DNA from: Nocardiaceae bacterium
GTDB taxonomy: Bacteria; Actinomycetota; Actinomycetes; Mycobacteriales; Mycobacteriaceae
Direction: 5' to 3'
NCBI GenBank assembly: GCA_021372355.1
Contig: JAJFUQ010000263.1
Location: 1 to 45,023 of the forward strand
Length of the DNA: 45,023 bases
In this document: positions 1 to 8,019 of the stretch, one piece after another
Layout: each line of letters starts with the position of its first letter
Position numbering within the stretch: the stretch's first letter is position 1
Notes under the pieces: generated by a model
Seen by the model: the letters and a program-made list of their open reading frames with translations, nothing else
Database searches by the model: none
Told to the model about the DNA's origin: nothing
Made by a program: the position numbers and the translations under genes

Positions 1-3000
1 ATACTGCACCGGCAACGGCGACCACGCCGGCGCCTCACCCATCGCCCGCGCCGAATACGCCACCATCACATCACGCGCCAACGGCACCATCGACACACCG
101 TCAGCCGCAATATGCTGCGCAACCAACGCGAGAACATACTCGTCGTCAGCTTCGTTGTCGACGCTGCGAAGCGCTCTGCCGCCGACGTGGAAGAGTCCCA
201 CGCGTAACGGGACCTCGGTGGTGACGTCGAAGACTTGGCTACTGAAATCCACTACCGCAGGGATCAGCCCGGCCTCGTCGACGTGCTTGACATCGAGGGT
301 GACCTGGGTCTGACTCGCGGGCAACACGACCTGCACGGGACCGTTTTCAGATTCCGGATAGATCGTGCGCAGCACTTCATGCCGTGCGACGACGTCAAGA
401 ATCGCGCGTCGCATCGCTTGGATGTCGAGCCTGCCGCGCAGGCGGATTGCGGCTGGCATGTTGTACGCCGCAGACTCCCGATCGAACCGGTTCAAGAACC
501 ACATGCGCTGCTGGGCCAGCGACAGCGGGACTATCAACGGGCGAGGACGCGCCACAAGTGCCTTGCGACCTCCCTGGCCGACCAGCGACTCCAGACGCGC
601 CGCCAGACCAGACACAGCGGGTGCCTCGAAGAGCAACCGCACGGGGACGCGCGCATCGAACGCAGAGCCGAGGCGGGCCACGACTCCAGTTGCAAGCAGC
701 GAATTGCCACCAAGCGCGAAAAAGTCGTCATCGGCACCAACGCGCTCGGCACCCAAAACCTCGGCGAAGATACCAGCCACGATCTCTTCGATCACCGTCG
801 ATGGTGCTCGGTACGCGGCTGAAGTGAACTCCGGTTCGGGTAGTGCCTTTCGGTCGAGCTTGCCCGACGCATTCAACGGAAACGCGTCCAACACAATGAC
901 TGACGTAGGGATCATGTATGACGGAAGCCGGCGAATGAGTGCCTGCGTGACGAGCGCGGGCTGGGCACTCGCTCCGACGATGTAGGCCGCCAATTGCTGG
1001 CCGGTCGGTGTCTCAGCGACGAGTACGACGGCTTGCGTGACCTCAGGTAGAGCGAGAAGTTCTGACTCGATTTCGCCGAGTTCGATTCGCTGACCACGGA
1101 ACTTGACCTGGAAGTCGAGCCGCCCGTAGTACTCGAGCGCGCCGTGAGCATTCCAGCGCACCAAGTCACCGGTGCGGTACATACGAGATCCGGGCGGACC
1201 GTAGGGATTGGCCACGAACCGATCTGACGATAGGTCCGGTCGACCCACATATCCGCGGGCGAGCTGAGCGCCCGCCAGATACAGCTCACCCGGCAGCCCG
1301 ATGGGCGCGGGGCGCAGATGAGTGTCCAGAACGTAAACTTGGACATTCCATTCGGGAAGACCGATCGGCACCGTGCTCTTGTCCGCGGCCGACGACTGCC
1401 AATAAGTCACCGAGACCGCGGCTTCCGTCGGTCCGTACAAGTTGTGCAGTCCAGCCGCGCTGATCGCCCGGAAGGCCGCACACGTCTCCGGCGGCAGCGC
1501 CTCGCCGATGACGAAGACCTCACGCAGTGACGCCACGTCTTCAGCTGTGACCTGGTTGGCGAAAACCGTGAGCATTGACGGCACGAAGTCAGTGATTGTG
1601 ACACCTTCGCGCGCGATCACCGCGGCGACATACCCCGGGTCACGGTGCCCGTCATGAGTCGCGACGACGAGCTTTCCACCAGACAGCACGGGCATGAACC
1701 AGCCCCACAATGACACGTCGAAGGTGGTCGCTGTCTTCTGCAGGTACACATCGGATTCGTCGAGCCGGTACTCAGCAAGCATCCACCGGATTTGGTTGAT
1801 AATCGCGCGGTGTTCGACCGCAACACCCTTGGGCCGCCCAGTGGAACCGGAGGTGTAAATGACGTACGCCGTGTTGTCGGGCTGTGGTGCCCGGAGTTCG
1901 GCGCGCTGCCCTTCGCCGGCCGCTTCAAAGGTATCGACCTCGATGACGACTGAATCCTCCGGAAGGACAAGCTCGTCACGGCGTGTGGTCAGCACACAGA
2001 CCGGTTGGGAACTTTCGAGGATGTATCCGATGCGCTCGCTGGGGTGGTCGGGATCGATCGGAACGTAGGCACCACCAGCGCGGAGGATCGCATAAATAGC
2101 CACGACCAGCTCGATGGAACGGCGAATGCCCACCGCAACGAACGACTCTGGTCCGACACCCATGGCCGCAAGGTGACGGGCCAATCGCTCAACCCGCTCC
2201 CCCAGTTCCGCGTAGGTGAGGTCCTCTCCCTCGTAACTCACCGCGATTCGATGCGCATGCCGGGAGAAAGACTCCGCCAACGCCTCGGCCAGCGTTTCGT
2301 TCGTCACGACATGGTTGGTTGCGTTCCACTCAACGAGAAGGGCGCGCCGCTCGGCATCGCCAAGCACCGGGATTCGTCGCACCGGAGTGTGGGAACCAGC
2401 AGCCACGAAACGGTCAAAGAACTCCAGAAAACGCTGGTGGTGCTGACGCGCTTCTTCGGTCGTATAGAGGTTCGGATTGCTTTCGAAGTCGATGTGGTTG
2501 CGAACGACGCCGTCGTCGGTCGTCGACTGATAGAAATTGACTCCGAGATCTTCGATACTTCCGGTCGACAGAATGTGGTAGCGGCCTTCGATGGTCCCGA
2601 AGGTGAGCTGCTGCTTGAACAGCATGATGTTCACCCACGGGCCGAAGAACTCCTTCGAGCTGGACACACCCGACGCTCCGGTGCCGTCTCGGCGAATGTC
2701 TTCATGGCGGTAGCGCTGGTGTCGCAGCGCGCCCGCGACCTCGACCGCGACCGCGGCAACGAGGTCGGAAACTGTTGTCTCCTCGCCGACATGGAATCGC
2801 AGAGGGACGATGTTCGACATCATTCCAGCGCTCCGCCGCATGAGAGCGTTAACCCGGGCGGTGACGGGGAGGCTGAGAATGACCTCAGTGTTGTCGGTTG
2901 TCAACCCCAGATAAGCGGCGAAAGCAGCGAGAAGAAGGCCAGCCTCGCTCGACTCGTATCGCGCGACTGCTGCGGTAAGACCTTCGGTCTGTGCCGCCGA

Positions 3001-3720
3001 GAGTTGGGCAGCGGAGACGTCGTTGATCGCCACCGGAGGCGCGGTGCGGCCGGTGAGACTCGTGCCCTGTTCAAGACCGGCCACCCGGCTCGCCCAGTGA
3101 TCCCTATCGGACTGAAAGCGCGTGCTTTCGCGGTATTCGAGCTCATTGTCGACGAGTTGCTGAAGCGAGATCGGCTTGAGCGAGGAGGGCTGACCGCCGG
3201 TCACGATCGCCGTGTAGCACTCGGCGATCCGGTTGATGAGGTTCATCGCACCGTAGCCGTCGAGAACAATGTGATGCACCCGGGAGTACCAGTAGAACCG
3301 CTCATCGGCCAAGCGCAGCAATGCGGTAGCCATCAAACGGTCGCGCTCAAGATCCACTGGACGGCTGTAGTCGGCTCGGATCCAGGCGATCGCCGCGGCT
3401 TCGGGATCGGCCTCGTTGCGGAGGTCGACCGCCATGAGGCCGGTGGTCAACGTATGGTCGACGACCTGCATCGGCTCGCCGCTGTCACTCTCGATGACCC
3501 GGACGAAGTACGAATCGAGATCCCTCGCGGCCATAAGTCCGGCGTCAACGAGGGCATGAACGTCGACGTGGCCGTTCAGCTCGATGTAGTGCGCAATATT
3601 GATGGGTACGTTCGGGTCGACGTGCTGCGCAAACCAGATTCCCAACTGGGCTGGCGACAGAGGGAACGGCTCCGATACCGATCCGCTGAGGTCAGTCCGG
3701 TCGTAAAAAACCTCTTTCAA
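1..3720 (-). CDS. Non-ribosomal peptide synthetase, N-terminal part (C-A-PCP-C...), cut by window edge
   Basis: Large modular enzyme assembling a peptide on carrier-bound thioesters; 1,240 codons are visible and it continues off the left edge. Domains in order: condensation domain with PLSPAQLGIWF near residue 20 and HHIVLDG at about 149-155; adenylation domain with the nucleotide-binding motif IYTSGSTGRPKG from about residue 621 and SGKLDRKALP near the end; carrier domain with FFALGGNSLL, pantetheine Ser about 1007; second condensation domain with QHIAADG at about 1202-1208 (first motif His is Gln, the catalytic second His is kept). The A domain is EntF-like in sequence, but pocket residues by my alignment read D-V-W-D-F-I-L-V-S, differing from the serine code at three places, so the substrate is not assigned. 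Start is TTG at 3718-3720 because an in-frame TAG lies at 3724-3726 and a good AAGGA site precedes it. A leading C domain means it accepts an acyl or peptidyl chain from elsewhere. Confidence 0.93.
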   Translation of the reverse strand, partial: MKEVFYDRTDLSGSVSEPFPLSPAQLGIWFAQHVDPNVPINIAHYIELNGHVDVHALVDAGLMAARDLDSYFVRVIESDSGEPMQVVDHTLTTGLMAVDLRNEADPEAAAIAWIRADYSRPVDLERDRLMATALLRLADERFYWYSRVHHIVLDGYGAMNLINRIAECYTAIVTGGQPSSLKPISLQQLVDNELEYRESTRFQSDRDHWASRVAGLEQGTSLTGRTAPPVAINDVSAAQLSAAQTEGLTAAVARYESSEAGLLLAAFAAYLGLTTDNTEVILSLPVTARVNALMRRSAGMMSNIVPLRFHVGEETTVSDLVAAVAVEVAGALRHQRYRHEDIRRDGTGASGVSSSKEFFGPWVNIMLFKQQLTFGTIEGRYHILSTGSIEDLGVNFYQSTTDDGVVRNHIDFESNPNLYTTEEARQHHQRFLEFFDRFVAAGSHTPVRRIPVLGDAERRALLVEWNATNHVVTNETLAEALAESFSRHAHRIAVSYEGEDLTYAELGERVERLARHLAAMGVGPESFVAVGIRRSIELVVAIYAILRAGGAYVPIDPDHPSERIGYILESSQPVCVLTTRRDELVLPEDSVVIEVDTFEAAGEGQRAELRAPQPDNTAYVIYTSGSTGRPKGVAVEHRAIINQIRWMLAEYRLDESDVYLQKTATTFDVSLWGWFMPVLSGGKLVVATHDGHRDPGYVAAVIAREGVTITDFVPSMLTVFANQVTAEDVASLREVFVIGEALPPETCAAFRAISAAGLHNLYGPTEAAVSVTYWQSSAADKSTVPIGLPEWNVQVYVLDTHLRPAPIGLPGELYLAGAQLARGYVGRPDLSSDRFVANPYGPPGSRMYRTGDLVRWNAHGALEYYGRLDFQVKFRGQRIELGEIESELLALPEVTQAVVLVAETPTGQQLAAYIVGASAQPALVTQALIRRLPSYMIPTSVIVLDAFPLNASGKLDRKALPEPEFTSAAYRAPSTVIEEIVAGIFAEVLGAERVGADDDFFALGGNSLLATGVVARLGSAFDARVPVRLLFEAPAVSGLAARLESLVGQGGRKALVARPRPLIVPLSLAQQRMWFLNRFDRESAAYNMPAAIRLRGRLDIQAMRRAILDVVARHEVLRTIYPESENGPVQVVLPASQTQVTLDVKHVDEAGLIPAVVDFSSQVFDVTTEVPLRVGLFHVGGRALRSVDNEADDEYVLALVAQHIAADGVSMVPLARDVMVAYSARAMGEAPAWSPLPVQY

Positions 3721-4106
3721 GGCCTAGTGTCCTTCCCGAGCCGCAAAGGGCCCCCGAGCGCGCGCATGCACAGACCGATCCAGCCTATTCAATCCCCAGT
3801 GCATACCAACCAAAGTGACCGCAGACGCGAGAACGAATTCAGGCACTTCCGGGATATCTGTTCGCGACTGCTCCAATACAGAACCGTCCGAAGACAAGGC
3901 GAACACTTGTGCTGCACCGGGCTGTTCCGAAACAGTGCGCGATCCCAAGGTTCGACAAGTCTCCACTGAGCTGACAGTCTACGCGGCGTGTCACGGTGGT
4001 CGAACCATGCCCGAATCGCAGCCTGAGGTCGAACACAGCCGAGAACCGGTCGACTATCGGTCCACCGGTACAGTTCGGTAGGACGACGACGACACTGGGA
4101 GCACGC
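3721..4106. other. Divergent intergenic region, NRPS / sulfotransferase
   Basis: About 386 bases separate the divergent start codons of the NRPS and the sulfotransferase, so both promoters should lie here, and shared control is possible. I find no convincing -35/-10 pair or long palindrome. The only possible coding content is the doubtful minus-strand ORF listed separately. Confidence 0.6.
3724..3966 (-). CDS. Doubtful small ORF immediately upstream of the NRPS
   Basis: An 80-codon open frame ends in TAG three bases before the NRPS start codon, in the same frame, and the NRPS ribosome-binding site lies in its last codons, as expected for an operon partner. Its middle (for example IPEVPEFVLASAVTLVGMHW) is less Arg/Ser-rich than typical shadow frames here. 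Against it: the only start codons (GTG at 3964-3966 and internal GTG/TTG) lack ribosome-binding sites, third-position GC is low, and the C-terminal part reads like non-coding sequence. It is not an MbtH protein. I give it as a possibility only. Confidence 0.22.
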   Translation of the reverse strand: METCRTLGSRTVSEQPGAAQVFALSSDGSVLEQSRTDIPEVPEFVLASAVTLVGMHWGLNRLDRSVHARARGPFAAREGH

Positions 4107-5057
4107 ATGAACCACGAGCTGACGGGCATCGAGCGGTACACCGCCGGATACGATCTCGTCACCAAGATGCGCATGCTTCGATTCAGCACCGAACCTGCGA
4201 TGGTTCGCGCCGCCAAGACTGCAATGCTTTACGCGAAATACCAAACACTTCAGCACTATTGGGGTTACCCACCAGCGTGGCGCCTCGCCGTCCGCAAATT
4301 TCCGCGGTCCGATCGCGTGATGCCCGACTTCGCTTGCATCGGCGCAATCAAGAGCGGTACCAGCGATCTCGCCACGAATCTCTTCGCCCACCCCAGCATC
4401 GTGCCGCCGTTCGCGAAGGAGATTTTTACACCAGTCGAAACGTGGCTCCCCTACTACCCGACCGCCGACGAAATGAGACAGGTCGAAGCTGCCACCGGGG
4501 CCGCACGAACCGGCTACTTCACGCCGGCGATCACCCACTGGTGGCTCCCGGAGCTGTTCCACGAAGCGAAGCCCGATGCGAAAGTCATCATCATGCTTCG
4601 GAACCCGGTCAGCCGCGCCTATTCACATTTCAAATGGGAGATGATCTACGGCGGCCCCAAGCTCATCAAGCATCCCGTCATGACGACCTACGACACGTTC
4701 GTCGATACTGCGCTTGCCATGTTCCCTGACCCGGCCCCGACCGCTTGCGGATTCCCCGTCCTACACTCCGGCCTGTACGAAAGGCACGTTCGCCGGTGGA
4801 TGAACCGATTCACCAGCGATCAGGTGCTCGTCGTAAAAGCTGAGGACTACTTCAAACGTCCAGCAGAGACGCTGTCGCAGATTCATTCCTTTCTCGAACT
4901 CCCACCAGCGGAGTACCACCCGCTGCCCAAACAGAACGAGAACCCCATTGAAGCGCCGCCCGAGACCGCCGAAGCTCGCGCAAAGCTCGCGGAGTTCTAC
5001 GCCCCGCACAACGCGAAGCTGTACGACCTGATTGGTCGGGATCTGGGCTGGAGTTAA
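4107..5057 (+). CDS. PAPS-dependent sulfotransferase family protein
   Basis: A 316-aa protein of the sulfotransferase superfamily, which moves a sulfonate group from 3'-phosphoadenosine-5'-phosphosulfate to a hydroxyl or amine acceptor. The 5'-phosphosulfate loop is visible as IGAIKSGTSDL (about residues 78-88), and the 3'-phosphate-binding segment as IIMLRNPVSRAYSHF (about 161-175), with the expected Arg and Ser. There is no signal peptide, so it should act in the cytoplasm. The start is ATG 4107, not the upstream in-frame ATG at 3996, because GGGAG lies five bases before 4107 and the first 37 codons of the longer frame look non-coding. It is divergent from the NRPS, so sulfation of that peptide or of a cell-wall lipid is a possible role; this is inference from position. 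Acceptor unknown. Confidence 0.88.
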   Translation: MNHELTGIERYTAGYDLVTKMRMLRFSTEPAMVRAAKTAMLYAKYQTLQHYWGYPPAWRLAVRKFPRSDRVMPDFACIGAIKSGTSDLATNLFAHPSIVPPFAKEIFTPVETWLPYYPTADEMRQVEAATGAARTGYFTPAITHWWLPELFHEAKPDAKVIIMLRNPVSRAYSHFKWEMIYGGPKLIKHPVMTTYDTFVDTALAMFPDPAPTACGFPVLHSGLYERHVRRWMNRFTSDQVLVVKAEDYFKRPAETLSQIHSFLELPPAEYHPLPKQNENPIEAPPETAEARAKLAEFYAPHNAKLYDLIGRDLGWS

Positions 5058-5105
5058 GTTCGGAGCCTCCCTCCGCTCTCCTCGCTGCGGTGCGCGGTCG
5101 TCCGC

Positions 5106-5849
5106 CTACCGCCTGGCGCGAGCCGGGTCATACAGGTGTGACTGCGCGCAGCCCTCGACACCCAGGGCCCGCCCCACGATGATCACCGCGGCCTGCTTGA
5201 GATCAGCGCTCTCGACCTGCTCGGCGATCGTAGTGAGCGTCCCACGGAGGACGAGTTCCGCCGGCTGCGACGCCCGACAGACGACCGCCACCGGGCAGTC
5301 GGCACCGTAGTGCGGAATGAGCTGGGTCGCGAGGGCACCGATCCGTGTGATCGCGAGGTGGAGAACCAGCGTTGCCTTCGTGCGAGCGAAGTTCTCGAGG
5401 GCCTCGCTGTCCGGCATGACCGTCGACCGGGCTTGCATGCGGGTCAGGACAACCGACTGTGCAAGCTCGGGCACCGTCAGCTCTGAACCCAGGATCGCGG
5501 CCGCAGCCGCGTAGGCCGGTACACCCGGTGTGATGTCCCACGCGACGCCGACGGCGTCGAGGCGCTTGATCTGCTCGGTGACCGCCGAATAGAGGGACGG
5601 GTCGCCGGAGCACAGCCGGGCCACGTCTTTACCCTCAGCGGTCGCTCGGGTCATCACCTCGACGATCTGATCGAGATCGAGGTTCTGGGTGTCCACGAGC
5701 TCGCACTCCGGAGAGCAGTGCCCGAGAACGGCATCGTCGAGGTAGGTGCCCGCGTAGAGACACACCCCCGCGCGCTGCAGCAGGGCCACGGCACGCAACG
5801 TCAGCAGATCGGCGGCGCCCGGTCCGGCGCCGATGAAGTGAACAGTCAT
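5106..5849 (-). CDS. cobM: Precorrin-4 C11-methyltransferase
   Basis: A 247-aa SAM-dependent tetrapyrrole methylase that methylates C-11 of precorrin-4 in aerobic cobalamin synthesis. It starts with the family's glycine-rich loop (FIGAGPGAADLLTLRA, residues 4-19), followed by LYAGTYLDDAVL, the CSGDPSLYSAV segment and a DITPGVPAYAAAAA segment, all in family order. I chose ATG 5847-5849, which puts the glycine loop at the N-terminus as usual; the longer open frame runs into the 3' end of the neighbouring gene. It is the last gene of a tight minus-strand group, 28 bases after the CitE-like gene. No other cob gene is in the window. It converges with the sulfotransferase, 48 bases away, with no clear terminator between. 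Confidence 0.93.
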   Translation of the reverse strand: MTVHFIGAGPGAADLLTLRAVALLQRAGVCLYAGTYLDDAVLGHCSPECELVDTQNLDLDQIVEVMTRATAEGKDVARLCSGDPSLYSAVTEQIKRLDAVGVAWDITPGVPAYAAAAAILGSELTVPELAQSVVLTRMQARSTVMPDSEALENFARTKATLVLHLAITRIGALATQLIPHYGADCPVAVVCRASQPAELVLRGTLTTIAEQVESADLKQAAVIIVGRALGVEGCAQSHLYDPARARR

Positions 5850-5877
5850 CACCGCTAGTGTGCCGGACGCGATCACG

Positions 5878-6687
5878 TCACTCCGCGGCGCGGGCCACCA
5901 TTCGCCGGGCCTGCCGCAATACCGGCTCGTCGACCATCTTTCCGTCGAAGGTGAACACGCCGCCCTGACCGTCACCGGCCGCGAGCACCCCGCGCGCCCA
6001 GGTGAGCTGAGCATCGTCCGGCCGAAACGCGGTCCGGACCGGTCCGACCTGGTTCGGGTGGATGACGGCCTTACCGTCGTAGCCCATGGCTGCCGCCTCG
6101 GCCGCTTCGGCTTCGATCCCCTCTAGGTCGGGGATGTCCGCGAACACCGCGTCGATCGCGAAGTGGCCCAGAGATTTCGCGGTCATCAGGGTGTTCGTGC
6201 GGACCTGCCGTGCGGTGTCGAGATAGGTGCCGTCCGGCCTTCGACTCGACGTACCGCCCAGGCTGGCCGCGAGATCCTCGCAGCCCCACGTCACCCCGAT
6301 GACGTTCGCGTGCCGCAGGATCTCACCCAACGCCAGTGCCCCGCGGACGGTCTCGATCATCGGTATCACCGACAACAATCGAGTGTCGACGACCTCCCGC
6401 TCCGACTCGCACTTGGCCAGCAGAACCGTCCGAAACGGTGACGACACCAGCGCCTTCATGTCGGCGACCCAGTCGTCGGTGCCCGCACGGTTGATCCGCA
6501 CGGCCGTCCGCTCCGGATCGAGCGTGCTGGCGACGAGCGCCTCGCGCGCGGCCACCTTGTTCTCCGGTGCGACGGCATCCTCGAGATCGAGGATCACCAC
6601 GTCTGCACGCTCGGCGGCCTTCGCGTATCGCTCCGGTCGATCCGCCGGACAGAACAGCCAGGCCGGGCCTGCGGGCGTCCACGTCAT
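5878..6687 (-). CDS. CitE-like HpcH/HpaI lyase (citramalyl/malyl-CoA lyase type)
   Basis: A 269-aa TIM-barrel lyase of the stand-alone CitE family, Mg2+-dependent enzymes that cleave or form C-C bonds in acyl-CoA substrates such as citramalyl- or malyl-CoA. Visible features: an N-terminal WLFCPADRPERYAKA motif shared with the mycobacterial CitE protein Rv2498c, the metal-site segment VVILDLEDAV, RINRAGT, PMIETVRGAL and TWGCEDLAASLGG with the acidic metal ligands, and IHPNQV near the end. There are no CitD or CitF partners, so it is not part of a citrate lyase complex. ATG 6685-6687 starts at the conserved motif. It sits 10 bases after the alpha/beta hydrolase gene and 28 before cobM, suggesting one transcript. 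Confidence 0.88.
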   Translation of the reverse strand: MTWTPAGPAWLFCPADRPERYAKAAERADVVILDLEDAVAPENKVAAREALVASTLDPERTAVRINRAGTDDWVADMKALVSSPFRTVLLAKCESEREVVDTRLLSVIPMIETVRGALALGEILRHANVIGVTWGCEDLAASLGGTSSRRPDGTYLDTARQVRTNTLMTAKSLGHFAIDAVFADIPDLEGIEAEAAEAAAMGYDGKAVIHPNQVGPVRTAFRPDDAQLTWARGVLAAGDGQGGVFTFDGKMVDEPVLRQARRMVARAAE

Positions 6688-6697
6688 ACGGTGAAAG

Positions 6698-7879
6698 CTA
6701 GTCCAGCAGTCCCAGTTCCGCGAGAAGTTGCACCGTCGCCACCAGCGCCGCGCGTCGCGGGAACGGGTGGTGCAGATTCGGCGAACCCAACCGATGCGAC
6801 ATCGGGAACGGCCCCAGCGCCAGGTCCCAGTGATGCGCGCGCAGGACCGCGAGCGTCGTGCCCATCGGCGACGTGACCTGCGCATGGTCGACCGCGACCT
6901 GCATGTCGTTCGGCCCGACGGCCCGTCCGATGTCGATCGATCCCTGCATCTGGAAGTACGGCACTTCGAGCGGACCTGCTTGGCCCGCGATGTTGAAGAT
7001 CGGGATGTCGAGTTGATCGATCGTATCGCCGTGCTCGTCGAGGAACCGCGCGCGCTCAGCCGTGGTCAGGTCTCGAACGGCCGCCCGCAGATCCCACTCG
7101 TCCGGCCGCTCGATCATCCCGTCCATCTGGGCGATCGGCAGCAGCATCTTCAGCACATTGAGGACGACGTCACTGCCCACTATCGAGCCGAGTTCGAGGT
7201 CTTTGATCAGTTCGTACACGCCGTCAGCCGACGGACTGCCGCCCACGGCGCCGGCCCAGCTCACGAGCGCGCGCACCCGATTCGCCAGCTCCGGTTGATG
7301 CGCCAGCAGCGTGAGCGCGTCGGCGCTGCCCTTGGAGTAGCCGACCATGACGACGCTGTCGCTGCTGGTCGCGTCGAATGCAGCTTGAAGATCGGCGATG
7401 TTGGCTTCACATCCACGCGCCGGGTGCGTGTCCGCTCGCACGACGTCCGAGCCGTATCCCGCGGCGACCGCCTCGAGGTCTTCGAGCCCCGAAACCGGGA
7501 TCGCCCGGTGCACGAATCCCGGGCAGAACATGAACGTCGCCGGATCAACCCCTGCGGCGCGACGTGAACTCGCCTCGAGCGCGGACAGCACGGGTTCCGG
7601 CAGTTCGAGTTGCCAGTCCTTCACGTCCTGGGCGAGAAAGCGCTCCGCGAGTCGCCGCTTGACCGGGCGACCATCGAATCCGAACGCTTTCGTACTCTCC
7701 TTGACCGCACGCTCGTCCTTCGCGGCTTCGTCGAGGAAGAGGAAGCGCCAGCGCTGTCCGCACCATCGCTTGACCTCGGGATCGGCGAGTACCCGTCGAT
7801 CTGTGGAGATCTGTTCGCGAAGCGTCGCGATCAGTCCGTCGTAATCCTCGCGGGCGAGATGGTCCGCAATGTCGTTCAC
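6698..7879 (-). CDS. Alpha/beta-hydrolase-like protein, function unknown
   Basis: A 393-aa protein with a nucleophile elbow VMVGYSKGSADAL (GYSKG, Ser about 182), preceded by DVVRADTHPARG and followed by a lid-like helical insert. The C-terminal HHWDLALGPFP could hold the catalytic His. This points to an alpha/beta hydrolase fold, but the long N-terminal helical part (about 110 residues) is unusual and I do not recognise the family. I chose GTG 7877-7879, directly preceded by a perfect AGGAGG; the longer open frame up to 7954 lacks such a site. First gene of the hydrolase-CitE-cobM set, 10 bases before the CitE-like gene. No signal peptide is seen. Confidence 0.75.
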   Translation of the reverse strand: MNDIADHLAREDYDGLIATLREQISTDRRVLADPEVKRWCGQRWRFLFLDEAAKDERAVKESTKAFGFDGRPVKRRLAERFLAQDVKDWQLELPEPVLSALEASSRRAAGVDPATFMFCPGFVHRAIPVSGLEDLEAVAAGYGSDVVRADTHPARGCEANIADLQAAFDATSSDSVVMVGYSKGSADALTLLAHQPELANRVRALVSWAGAVGGSPSADGVYELIKDLELGSIVGSDVVLNVLKMLLPIAQMDGMIERPDEWDLRAAVRDLTTAERARFLDEHGDTIDQLDIPIFNIAGQAGPLEVPYFQMQGSIDIGRAVGPNDMQVAVDHAQVTSPMGTTLAVLRAHHWDLALGPFPMSHRLGSPNLHHPFPRRAALVATVQLLAELGLLD

Positions 7880-7977
7880 TGTTCCTCCTGCCATCGACGC
7901 TATCGAGCGGCGAGGGCACCCCGGGAGTGTGCGAACGTGCGGAAAAGAGGCCATTCATTGTGCCGGCGAACATTGCA

Positions 7978-8009
7978 ACGGCCCGCCCACAAGAATGTGG
8001 ACGGGCCGT
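7978..8009 (-). terminator. Hairpin terminator after the 584-aa gene
   Basis: Fourteen-base stem with one mismatch (7978-7991 with 7996-8009) and AGAA loop, ten bases past the stop codon of the helical-repeat gene. No long T tract follows on the minus strand, so strength is uncertain. Confidence 0.7.
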
Positions 8010-8019
8010 CGAGACCGTG

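Noticed and set aside
2005..3969. 654-codon plus-strand open frame opposite the NRPS
   Set aside because: The minus strand encodes unmistakable condensation and adenylation motifs over the same bases.
3789..4562. 257-codon minus-strand frame overlapping the sulfotransferase 5' part
   Set aside because: Opposes the conserved PAPS-binding region; its translation is Arg/His-rich and has no recognisable domain.
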